From: Clostridia bacterium
Lineage (GTDB): Bacteria > Bacillota > Dehalobacteriia > UBA4068
Length of the DNA: 12,454 nucleotides
NCBI GenBank assembly: GCA_012515255.1
Contig: JAAYYR010000078.1
Location: 1 to 12,454, forward strand
Direction: 5' to 3'
Under the pieces are notes generated by a model. That model did no database searches. It was not told the DNA's origin and saw only the letters and a program-made list of their open reading frames with translations. Positions 1 through 8,900 of this stretch are shown in pieces. Position 1 is the stretch's first letter. Each line of letters begins with the position of its first letter. Both the position numbers and the translations under genes were made by a program.

Positions 1-93
1 AAGGAAAAGGCCATTGCCGAAAGCGGCGAGGTCGACCGTGGCCTGTTCGGCAAAAGGGCCGAAAGCGCTCATGGTGATTTGCAGCGGCCGCAT
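1..93 (-). CDS. sbcC: Nuclease SbcCD ATPase subunit SbcC, N-terminal fragment
   Basis: Only the first 31 codons are present; the gene continues past base 1. The translation opens with MRPLQITMSAFGPFAEQ, the typical start of SbcC/Rad50-type SMC-like ATPases, followed by a stretch ending in NGLFL that leads towards the Walker A region outside the window. SbcC is the ATP-driven coiled-coil partner of SbcD and together they cut hairpins and blocked DNA ends during repair. The ATG (93 to 91 on the minus strand) shares one base with the sbcD stop (TGATG), and a GGGAGG sits nine bases upstream at 108 to 103. The two genes are therefore translationally coupled in one operon. Identity rests on a short segment plus the sbcD neighbour. 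Confidence 0.88.
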   Translation of the reverse strand, partial: MRPLQITMSAFGPFAEQATVDLAAFGNGLFL

Positions 94-1238
94 CAGGCAT
101 CGCCTCCCAACTCGCGAAAAATTTCTTCGACAAGCGCCTGCTTATCATCTGGCAATTCGATATTTTGCTGCAGACGGTAAAAGTCGGCGAATAATTCAGC
201 CGGCGTTTTGTGCTGTAGGGTCGAAGCCGCGCTTTCAGCCTGTGTTATGGCGGCGCGTGAATTGGCAAAATCCAGCCGCAGGACATTAGGATAAATTTGC
301 CGCAGGGCGTCCAGCGGCGCGATCAGATCATCCTCATCGGTCAGCGTGACATGGAGATAATCCTCACGGTTGGCTTGCTCATAGACGGCGGGATCGAGCA
401 GCTTGGCGAGCGGCCCCTTGATTTGCCGCAGATCCCGCAGCGGCCGGAGCGCCAGGGTTTCGATATTGACGACGCCTTTTTCCCCCAGTTCCACCATGGT
501 CAGGGATTTTTGATGCCGGGCCTCGGAAAAGGAATATTTAAGCGGCGAACCCGCATACCGGATATGTTGGCCGCCGATACTTTGCGGCCGGTGCATATGC
601 CCCAGGGCCACATAATCAAAACCGGCAAAGGCGGAGGCGTCGATATTATCCAAAGTGCCGAGATTGATCTGCTCCGAATCTGAGCGCTCTGGCCGGCAAG
701 CCCCCGAGGTAATGAATTGATGCGCCATCAGCACATTGCGGCAGGAGCGATCCGGCGGCCGGGCGGCGAGGATCAGCCGCAGCGCGTCCTCATAGCTGTC
801 GATAGTCTCCTCCGGGTAAAAGCGGCGCGCCTGGGCGGGGCGGATGAAGGGCAGAAGATGAAAGATAATTTTGCCGTGGCAGTCTTCAAGCACGATTTGC
901 TCGGCCTGCCCGTTGAAAAGGCCGCATAAATAGATATTTTGCCGCGCCATGATACGGCCGCCGAAATTGAGCCGCTCCGGCGAATCATGATTGCCGCTGA
1001 TCAGCAGCACTATGCGCTTTCTCTTGGCCAGTTCGGTGAGAAAATCATCGAATAAGGCTACCGCCTCGGCGGCGGGCGCGGATTTATCATAAACATCGCC
1101 CGCGATTAGCAAAGCCTGCGGGGCATAGCGATCCGTCAGCTCCAGAATTTGCCCGAGGATATATTTTTGATCCTCGTACAGGCTGCATTCGCCTAAGCGT
1201 TTACCCAGATGCAGATCGGCAAGATGAAAAAAGCGCAA
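93..1238 (-). CDS. sbcD: Nuclease SbcCD nuclease subunit SbcD
   Basis: This 381-residue Mre11-like metallophosphoesterase is the nuclease subunit of SbcCD, which processes hairpins and protein-blocked double-strand ends. The metal-binding motifs are all visible: DLHLGK at residues 8-13, GDVYDK at 47-52, SGNHDS at 81-86, a histidine in MAHQF at 171-175, and GHMHRPQ at 213-219. The length fits complete SbcD proteins, and the C-terminal part is the capping/SbcC-binding region. The start codon is TTG at 1238. It is chosen because MRFFHLADLHLGK matches the normal SbcD N-terminus and a near-perfect GGGAGGTGG (1253 to 1245) sits six bases upstream. It is the first gene of an operon with sbcC, transcribed from a consensus promoter about 55 bases upstream. 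No motif residue is missing. Confidence 0.96.
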   Translation of the reverse strand: MRFFHLADLHLGKRLGECSLYEDQKYILGQILELTDRYAPQALLIAGDVYDKSAPAAEAVALFDDFLTELAKRKRIVLLISGNHDSPERLNFGGRIMARQNIYLCGLFNGQAEQIVLEDCHGKIIFHLLPFIRPAQARRFYPEETIDSYEDALRLILAARPPDRSCRNVLMAHQFITSGACRPERSDSEQINLGTLDNIDASAFAGFDYVALGHMHRPQSIGGQHIRYAGSPLKYSFSEARHQKSLTMVELGEKGVVNIETLALRPLRDLRQIKGPLAKLLDPAVYEQANREDYLHVTLTDEDDLIAPLDALRQIYPNVLRLDFANSRAAITQAESAASTLQHKTPAELFADFYRLQQNIELPDDKQALVEEIFRELGGDA

Positions 1239-1292
1239 AGTCCGCCACCTCCCATTTTTCGCATGGGGAAAATAATTATATTGATCATTTTA

Positions 1293-1321
1293 ATTATAGA
1301 ATTCGGGTCAAACTATGTCAA
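1293..1321 (-). promoter_or_regulatory. Consensus sigma-A promoter for sbcDC
   Basis: On the minus strand TTGACA (1321 to 1316) is followed by exactly 17 bases and then TATAAT (1298 to 1293). Both hexamers are perfect matches to the vegetative consensus. Transcription would begin near 1286, giving a leader of about 48 bases before the sbcD TTG codon. Confidence 0.8.
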
Positions 1322-1362
1322 ATGGCGGCGAAATTTTACCCCTGCCGGCGAATTGATTTTTT

Positions 1363-1391
1363 TTGCAGGGAGATTGGCGAAAACCTAGAAT
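1363..1391 (+). promoter_or_regulatory. Promoter for the ClC antiporter gene
   Basis: TTGCAG (1363-1368), a 17-base spacer and TAGAAT (1386-1391) form a good sigma-A type promoter on the plus strand, divergent from the sbcDC promoter. Transcription is expected near 1398. That leaves almost no leader for an ATG at 1403 but a normal one for the ATG at 1430. Confidence 0.6.
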
Positions 1392-1429
1392 ACCAATAAG
1401 ATATGTCGAAAAACACAGGAAAACTTGGT

Positions 1430-2767
1430 ATGGACTGTCGGGAGGATTCCCAGCATCAAGCTATGCCGCGCAAACGAGCGGCGGAATTTTGTGATTGCGC
1501 AATTCTTTGCCTGCTGGCCAAAAGCCTGGCTGTGGGCGTGGGCGCGGGGATCGTGGTTTCGGCCTTTAGGCTGCTGGTAGCCTTGGCGGAGCGGACGGCT
1601 TTTTCGCTTTATGCTTATGTGGGCGCTCATCCGGGGCTAATAGCGCCGCTTGTGCTGGCTTTGGCTTTGGCCGGTCTGGCCATCGGCTGGCTAATCAAAA
1701 CAGTGCCTTTGGTCACAGGCAGCGGCATCCCGCAAACACGCGGCCTGATCACAGGGCGTTTGCAGGGCAGTTGGTGGCGGATGTTGCTTGGTAAATTTTT
1801 CGGGGCCAGCCTCATTACCTTCGGCGGCTTGGCTTTGGGGCGCGAAGGCCCGGCTGTGCAGTTGGGCGGCTGTATCGGTCTGGGAGTCGGCGAGAGATTT
1901 GCTGCCGATCCTAATGAGCGCCGGATGCTGATCGCCGGCGGCGCAGGGGCCGGGCTGGGCGTGGCGCTGTCCGCGCCTTTGACCGGCATGACTTTTGCCC
2001 TGGAGGAAATGCAGCGCTCATTTTCGCCCCGCTTTCTCCTTAGCGCCCTTACCGCGGCAATGTCCGCCCAGCTCATCTCCTGCCGGATTTTCGGCGTCGG
2101 GCCGCTTTTTGATTTTCCTCTGTCCCAGACTTTACCCTGGAGCGCTTACTGGCTGCTTTTGCCTTTGGGCATTATCGCCGGTTTATGCGGCGTCGCTTAT
2201 AATATTATTTTGATTCGCTCGCAGCGGCTGTATAAGAGCTTTCGCCGCTTACCGCTACTAACTCGCCCTGTGTGGCCTTTTATGCTCGCGGCTTTGGTGG
2301 GCCTGACTTTGCCGGAGGCTTTAGGCGGCGGCGAAATCATTATCGGTCGGCTGGACTTGGGGCTGCCTTTTACGTATTTATTGCTGCTGCTGGCGGCCAA
2401 GTTCGTTTTTTTCGTCGTTTGCTTTGATTCCGGCGCGCCGGGCGGCAATCTTTTCCCAATTCTGGTTTTAGGCGCCATGCTGGGCGCTGTCTGCGGCTAC
2501 TTGGCCGTGCATCTTCTTGGCCTGGAGCCGCAGTTTTATGCCAATATCGTCACTATGGTCATGGCCGGGTATTTTGCCGCGATCACCCGCACGCCGATCA
2601 CCGCCGTCTTATTGGTGGTGGAGGTGACAGGATCCCTGCCGCAAGCACTGGCGCTTGCCGTGATAGTAATTATCTCCTGCGCCGTGGCTGATGTGCTGCG
2701 CTGCCGTCCCATTTATGATTCGCTGCTCGACAGCTATGTCGCTGATAATGAATTCGGCCCCTGTTGA
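1430..2767 (+). CDS. clcA: ClC-family chloride/proton antiporter
   Basis: An inner-membrane ClC protein without C-terminal CBS domains, expected to exchange chloride for protons. Positions below count from the upstream ATG at 1403. Hallmarks are GSGIP at 106-110 (central chloride-binding serine 107), GREGP at 146-150 with the gating glutamate 148, an ALEEM segment with glutamate 202 at the place of the internal proton glutamate, SGAPGG at 343-348, and RPIYDSLL with tyrosine 438 at the place of the central tyrosine. These favour an antiporter over a channel or a CLC-F fluoride exporter. The third chloride motif reads GNLFP where E. coli ClcA has GIFAP. I prefer the ATG at 1430: AGGA lies nine bases upstream and the predicted transcript starts near 1398. 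The in-frame ATG at 1403, which adds nine residues, has no ribosome binding site. A terminator follows, so it appears monocistronic and has no evident link to the NRPS. Confidence 0.93.
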   Translation: MDCREDSQHQAMPRKRAAEFCDCAILCLLAKSLAVGVGAGIVVSAFRLLVALAERTAFSLYAYVGAHPGLIAPLVLALALAGLAIGWLIKTVPLVTGSGIPQTRGLITGRLQGSWWRMLLGKFFGASLITFGGLALGREGPAVQLGGCIGLGVGERFAADPNERRMLIAGGAGAGLGVALSAPLTGMTFALEEMQRSFSPRFLLSALTAAMSAQLISCRIFGVGPLFDFPLSQTLPWSAYWLLLPLGIIAGLCGVAYNIILIRSQRLYKSFRRLPLLTRPVWPFMLAALVGLTLPEALGGGEIIIGRLDLGLPFTYLLLLLAAKFVFFVVCFDSGAPGGNLFPILVLGAMLGAVCGYLAVHLLGLEPQFYANIVTMVMAGYFAAITRTPITAVLLVVEVTGSLPQALALAVIVIISCAVADVLRCRPIYDSLLDSYVADNEFGPC

Positions 2768-2837
2768 CGGCAGAAAAAGTACTTATTTATAGTCGATTCC
2801 GGCTAAATTATGGTAAATGGATTATTTTTGGGTCTAA

Positions 2838-2875
2838 ACCCGGAAAATGTTGCTATTTTCCGGGTATTATTTTAT
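2838..2875 (+). terminator. Rho-independent terminator after the ClC gene
   Basis: ACCCGGAAAAT (2838-2848) and ATTTTCCGGGT (2855-2865) form a perfect 11-bp stem with a six-base loop, followed by ATTATTTTAT. The position 70 bases after the antiporter stop and the T-rich tail fit an intrinsic terminator. The tail is interrupted by single A residues, so efficiency is uncertain. The same palindrome overlaps the next promoter and could also act as an operator. Confidence 0.72.
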
Positions 2876-2878
2876 AAT
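2850..2878 (+). promoter_or_regulatory. Promoter for the NRPS-kinase operon
   Basis: TTGCTA (2850-2855), a 17-base spacer and a perfect TATAAT (2873-2878) form a strong sigma-A type promoter. Transcription should start near 2885, giving a leader of about 50 bases before the NRPS. The -35 box lies in the loop of the upstream hairpin and the spacer contains its right arm. Confidence 0.68.
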
Positions 2879-2921
2879 GAAACGATAGAGAATTAAAATG
2901 CCCAACCCATACTGAGAATGT

Positions 2922-2946
2922 CAATAATCATAAAGGATGGTTATTG
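2922..2946 (+). promoter_or_regulatory. Start-codon hairpin with ribosome-binding loop
   Basis: CAATAATCAT (2922-2931) can pair with ATGGTTATTG (2937-2946) over ten base pairs, with one U-G wobble, leaving AAAGG as a five-base loop. The loop is the only purine-rich ribosome binding site before the NRPS and the annotated ATG forms the base of the 3' arm. The layout suggests translational control or a start further downstream (TTG at 2949). It is seen in sequence only and has not been tested. Confidence 0.5.
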
Positions 2947-5900
2947 CTTTGGCCCAGATAACAAGCGAGAATTTGAGGGAAACTTACCAGCTTTCTCAAA
3001 GCCAGCTCAATATTTGGTCGCTTGAACAAGCATATAGCGGTACGTCGATTAATAATATCTGCGAAACCCTAAGGATTCGCGGCCGTTTCGACATACCTCT
3101 ATTGCAAAAAACCCTTGGCTTGCTGGTAGAATCCGACAGCACGCTGCGCACCCGGATCATTTTTGAGGGGGACGCCCTGATGCAGTACGCAGAGCCGTAT
3201 GCGCCGGAGCGTTACCCTGTCTTTGATTTTTCCAAAAGCGACGAGGACGGCCTGCATCATTGGGAATGCTCCATCGCCAAGGAAGTGATGCCGGTCATTG
3301 ATGCGCCGCTGTATTATTTTGCCATATTTAAGCTGGGTGAGCATGAGGGCGGCGTGCTGCTCAAATGCCATCATATCATCTCCGACGGCTGGTCGCAGGT
3401 GCTGCTGATCAATAAGCTGGCCGATACATACTTAAAGCTGCTCGCCGGCGAAGAAGCTGATTTGCCGCAGTCGCCCTCTTACCAGTTGCATGTGGCAAGC
3501 GAGGAAGAATATCGTCAGAGCCGTCATTACAAGGCTGACCGCGAGTATTGGCGGGAGGTATTGGCCGAGCCCGCTTACCCGGCGACCTTGCGCGAGACCG
3601 GAGGCGCCGCTCTGTCCCCGGTGGGGCAGAGGCTGAGCTTTGGCTTTTCACATAGCCTTGATCATGCAATTTACAATTATTGCTCCGAGCGCCGCGTCGC
3701 TCCTTTTGCCGTTTTCTATATGGCTTTGGCTTTGTATATCAAACGCACCGTGGGCGCGGAACGCTTCTGCGTCGGCGTGCCTATCTATAATCGCATTAAT
3801 CTGAGCGACCGCGGCACTTCCGGCATGTTCGTCAGCACTTTGCCTTTTATCAACAGCATTGACGAAGACTGGAGCTTTAGCCGTTTTACCGAAGAGGTAA
3901 TGATTAATTGGTATGATTTGTTGCGGCATCAGCGCCTGCCTTTTGCCGAGATCATGGAAATGGCGGCAGCAAGCGGCAAGGTCGAAAGACAGCCTTCGGA
4001 ACTGGCATTTTCTTTCCAGAGCAGCCGTATTTATGCCAATAAGGAAGCTTCGGTCTGCTTTTCCGGCGAATGGCATTATAGCGGCTATCAGGCGGAGCAA
4101 CTGTGCATCCACCTAAGCAATATGGAGGAAGACAACCGCTTCCGCGTCAATTATGATTATCGCACCCAGCTTTTCTGCGAAAAGAACATCGCTGATCTGC
4201 ATAAACATCTGACGACGATTTTGACCCGGGCTTTGGCCGAGCCGCAACAACCGCTCAGCGAGCTGTCCATGGTGGGCGCGTCTGAGGAAGAAAAGGTTGT
4301 GTATGAGTTTAACCACGCCGTTTGCCCGATTCCGACCCGCACTGTCTATGCGCAGCTTGCCGAGATGGCCCGTCGCTATCCTGACCGCGCCGCCGTGATT
4401 TTTGACGGGCGTCGCCATAGCTATACCGCGCTTTTGCGCCGGGCCAATGATTATGCCCTGGCATTGCAATCGCGGCTCGGCGACTGCGGCTGTGACCAAG
4501 TTGTGGCTTTGTTGCTGCCGCGCGGTTTTGAGCTGGCGGCCGCTATGTGCGGCGTTGCCCAAAGCGGCCGGGCCTGGCTGCTGATCAGCGCCGGTTTGCC
4601 GCAACAGCGGGTAGCGGAGATGTTGGCGGATAGCGGAGCCGCGGCCATGATCTGTGGCGAGGCTGCGGCGGGACAATATGGCGCGGCCTTGGGCGATTTG
4701 CCGCTGATCACCGCGGAGCAATTAAGCCCCGGCGGCGAGGAATCATTCCTGCCTGCCGCAGCCCAGCCCGGTAATACCGCTTATTTAGTTTATACCTCCG
4801 GCAGCAGCGGCAAGCCTAAAGCAGTGGAGATTAGCGACCGTAGCTTGCTCAATTTCGCTTTAGATATGGAAAAATACTACGCTCATGGCGCGGTGCTGTC
4901 CTTGAACAATATTAGCTTTGACGCTTTTTTGCTTGAAAGCATGGTGGCTTTGCTAAACGGCTGCACATTGGTGATGCTGCCGGAGGGTAGCGAAGAAGAT
5001 CCGGCTGCGGTAGCCGCCCATATCCGTAATTATGCGGTGGGATTTATCACCATGACCCCGGGCAGGCTGGCCGCTTATCTTAATGATAAGAGTTTCCGCC
5101 GCGCCGCCTCGCGTTTGGAAAGCGTCATATGCGGCGGCGAAGCTTTCCCGCCGGCGCTGCTGCGCCAGCTTAGCACACTTAGCCAGGCGCGGATTTATAA
5201 TCAATACGGCCCCTCAGAAACCACGGTGGGCGTAACGATCAAGCAATTAAACGGCGCTAACCAGATCACAGCGGGGCGGCCAATGGCTAATTGCCGCATT
5301 TATGTGTTGGACAAGCAGCTAAAGCCGTTGCCCCCCGGCGTCTGCGGCGATATTTATATCGGCGGAGCCTGCGTCGGCAAAGGCTATCGCAATCAGCCGC
5401 GGCTGACAGAAGACGCTTTCCTGAAAAGCCCCTTTGAGCCGGATGAGCTGATGTACCGCAGCGGTGATCTCGGCTACTGGACAGACGAGGGCGAGCTGGC
5501 CTTGCGCGGCCGCGAGGATAATCAGATCAAGCTGCGCGGCATGCGGATTGAACTGGATGAGATTGCCGCACGGCTCAGCCTGCACCCCCAGGTGGAGCAA
5601 GCGGCGGCGCTGGTTTTTCACCATCATGGCCAGCCGCTGATTGCCGCTTATTATCTTAGCGGCGCGCCGGTAGCCGAACGCGAGCTTTTGGAGCTGGCAG
5701 CTACTTATTTGCCCTATTATATGATACCGTCGGTTTTTATCCGTGTTGAGGCGCTGCCGCTGACGATGAACGGCAAGCTCGATGCCGAGCGCCTGCCTGC
5801 GCCGCGGCTCGCAGAAACAGATGATGACTTAACCCTCGGCGAAGTGGAGCAAAAGGTGCTGGACATCTTCCGCGATGTATTGAATAATCCGGAAATTAAT

Positions 5901-8900
5901 CGTAACAGCGATTATTTCATGTGCGGCGGCAGCAGCTTGAACGCTATGGAAACACTGACAAGGCTGGAGGAGGCGTTCCAGGTGCGCCTGCATGTGGCTG
6001 ATATTTACTCCTGCCGCTGCGCCGCCCGACTGGCGCGGCTTTTGGGCGCGCCGCAAGAGCCGTCCACGGCAGGCGGCCGGATTCAGCCTGCTCCGGCCCT
6101 CGACGGCTACCCTCTGTCGCCGATGCAGCAAAGCCTTTATTTCCAGACGATGCTCGCCGATGATAAGACCAGCTATAATATGCCGGGAGCTGTAGTGTTG
6201 CCACAGGGCGTCGATATTGAGCGCCTGCAGGCGGCCTTCCGCAGCCTGATTGCCGCGGAGGAGATATTCCGCACGGCTTTTGTCTTCGAGCAGGGGCAAC
6301 TGGTGCAGAAAGTTTGCAGCCGGGCCGATTTTACCGTGGAGAGGCTGGAGGCTGTAGATTTGGCGGCCGCAACTACGGCCTTTATCCGTCCTTTTGATTT
6401 AAGCGCCGCTCCCCTGATGCGCGCCGCCTTATGGCGGGATGAGCAGGGCAGAGAATTACTGTTCGTTGATACCCATCATCTGATTGGCGACGGCCTTTCG
6501 GCGCCGCTGATTTTCGCCCGGCTTAATAAAGCTTATGCAGGCCAAAGCCTGGCCGCACCCGCGCTTTCATATAAGGATTACGCATACTGGCTGCAAGAAA
6601 GCGACACTGCCAAGGATGAGGATATCGCCTACTGGCGCGAAATTCTTGCCGACCCGCCGCCGGCAATCGATTTGCCTACTGATTTGCCGCGCCCGGCGCA
6701 TTTTGACTCCCGCGGCGCGCAATACCGCTGCGAACTAGGAAGGGAATTAAGCGAGCGTTTAGCCGCTTTGGGCGGCGAGCGCGGCTATACCCCGGCGACT
6801 CTGTTCGCCGCCGCCTTTGCTATTTTGCTTGGCAAACTTTCGCATAGCGATGATATTATCATCGGCATGCCCGTATCGAGCCGCAATATGGCGGAGTTGG
6901 AAGGGCTGATCGGCCCCTTTATCAATACCCAGCCTCTGCGTCTGCGCCCTTATGCGGATTTAACGCTTGCCGCTTATTTAGAACAAGCGCAGCAAAGGCT
7001 GGCGGGCAGCCTCGACCATCAGCAATTATCCCTTGAGGAATTGCTGAAGCTCTGTGAAGCGCCGCGCGCTGCCGGCCGCAACCCCCTATATCAAACGCTG
7101 TTTTCTCTGCGCCCGGTCGGCGGCGACGCGTTTTGTCTGGGCGGGGAGCAGTTGACGCCTATAACGCTGGAAAATCATACCGCCAAATTGGAGCTGAGTT
7201 TGGAGGCTGTGGCGGAGGCGGACGGCTATAGTTTTATTTTCGAGTACGCCACCTCCTTGTTTATGCCGGAAACCATAGCTTTATGGGCACGCTCTTATGC
7301 TAAAATTCTTGGGTCTTTACTGGAGGATGAATCGGTTTTGCTGGGCGATCTTAATTGCCTGGATGATATTGACCGCTTTGAGCTGCTGGAAAAACCGCAA
7401 TTATTGCGCGCGCCTTTCCTTGATCAATGCCTGGATCAGCAATTCAGCCGCATGGCGCGGCTTTATCCTAATCGCATTGCCTTGATTTGCGACGGCGAAT
7501 CGCTCACCTACCGCGAGCTGGAGCGGCGCGCCATTGCTATTGCCGGCCAGTTACAGGCCGCTGGAGTCTTGCCCGGCGATTATATCGCCCTGCTCAGCCG
7601 CCGGAATAGCGATATGATCGCGTCTTTGCTTGGCATCAACATGGCGGGCTGCGCCTATGTTCCTTTGAGCAAGGCTTATCCCGGGGAACGTATCACCTAT
7701 ATCCTGGAAAGCTCCGGCGCGGCTTTAGTCTTGGGCGATCCTGAAAGCCTGGCTCAGTTACCCGTTGAATTGCCTTGCGCCGTACTGACGCTTTCTGACG
7801 AACAGCCATCATTTAGCGCGCCAGCCGGACGCACTACCGAAGATTTGATCCATATCCTCTATACCTCGGGTTCCACCGGCAGGCCCAAAGGCGTTGCGCT
7901 TCGCCATCGCAGCCTGGCGAATCTGCTCTCGGCGCTGACGCCGCTGCTTACCAGCTCTGACGGGCGCATGCTCTGCGTCGCTAATATCACCTTTGATATT
8001 TTTATCACAGAGACCTTGCTGCCGCTTGCCCTTGGCAAAACAGTGGTGCTGGCCAATGACGAAGATATGCTGCTGCCCTGGAAGATCGCGGAATTGATGA
8101 CGGGCCATGGCGTAACCATGCTGCAGATGACCCCGTCTAGGCTGCAATTATGCCTGGGCAATGAGTCTTTTTGCGCTGCTATGGCGCAGGCCGAGATCAT
8201 CATCACAGCGGGCGAGCCGCTCAACCGCGAGCTGATCCGCCGCACCAAGTCGACCGGCCAAGCCAAGCTGATCAATCTGTACGGGCCGACGGAAGCCGCG
8301 GTGTATGCGAGCGGCGCCGAGATGAGCGGAGTCGGCCGCCCCCATATCGGCCGGCCCCTTGCCAATTGCCGCGTTTATATACTTGATGAGTCATTGCGGC
8401 CGGTATTGCCCACGGCGCGCGGCGAGCTGTATCTAGCCGGGGCGGGGTTGGCGCAAGGCTATTGCCGGGACTCGGAACGCACGGCGGCGGCTTTTCTCGC
8501 CGATCCTTTCTTCCCCGGCGAACGCATGTATAAAACAGGTGATATAGGCCGCCTGCTGCCGGATGGTAATATCGAGTATTTGGGGCGGATTGATAATCAG
8601 GTCAAAATTAATGGCCAGCGCGTGGAACTGGATGAAATTAACAGCGCCATTTTAAGCTCGGGACTGATCAGGGAAGCTGTCACTGTTGTTAGCCGTAGCG
8701 ATCAAGGCGGCGCAAAGTTACATACATGGGTCGCCGGCTTTAGCAGCGCCGAGCCGGATTTGCAGGCTCTGCGTCAGCATTTGCAAAAGCTATTGCCGGC
8801 TTATATGCTGCCCGCCGAGATTGTTCCCGTGGCTGAGATGCCGCGCAATGCCAGCGGCAAGGCTGATGTGCTGAAGCTGGGCCGGCAATTACAGGCCGCG

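Noticed and set aside
1340..1370. CCCTGC and GCAGGG inverted repeat with a 19-base loop upstream of the ClC gene
   Set aside because: Only six base pairs with a wide loop, in a position overlapping the promoter; too weak to call an operator or terminator.
2898..2915. Five-residue leader frame MPNPY before the NRPS
   Set aside because: No clear ribosome binding site and too short to judge; it has no run of a regulatory amino acid and no attenuator after it.
2918..3025. 35-codon frame starting at ATG 2918 that overlaps the NRPS start
   Set aside because: It runs out of frame into the condensation domain, has only a weak upstream purine stretch and its translation resembles nothing I know.
3648..4112. 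Minus-strand 154-residue frame within condensation domain 1, and similar antisense frames at 4113-4721, 5829-6299, 7859-8365
   Set aside because: They are shadows of the GC-rich NRPS codons: no domains, no upstream signals, and the plus-strand protein is unbroken.
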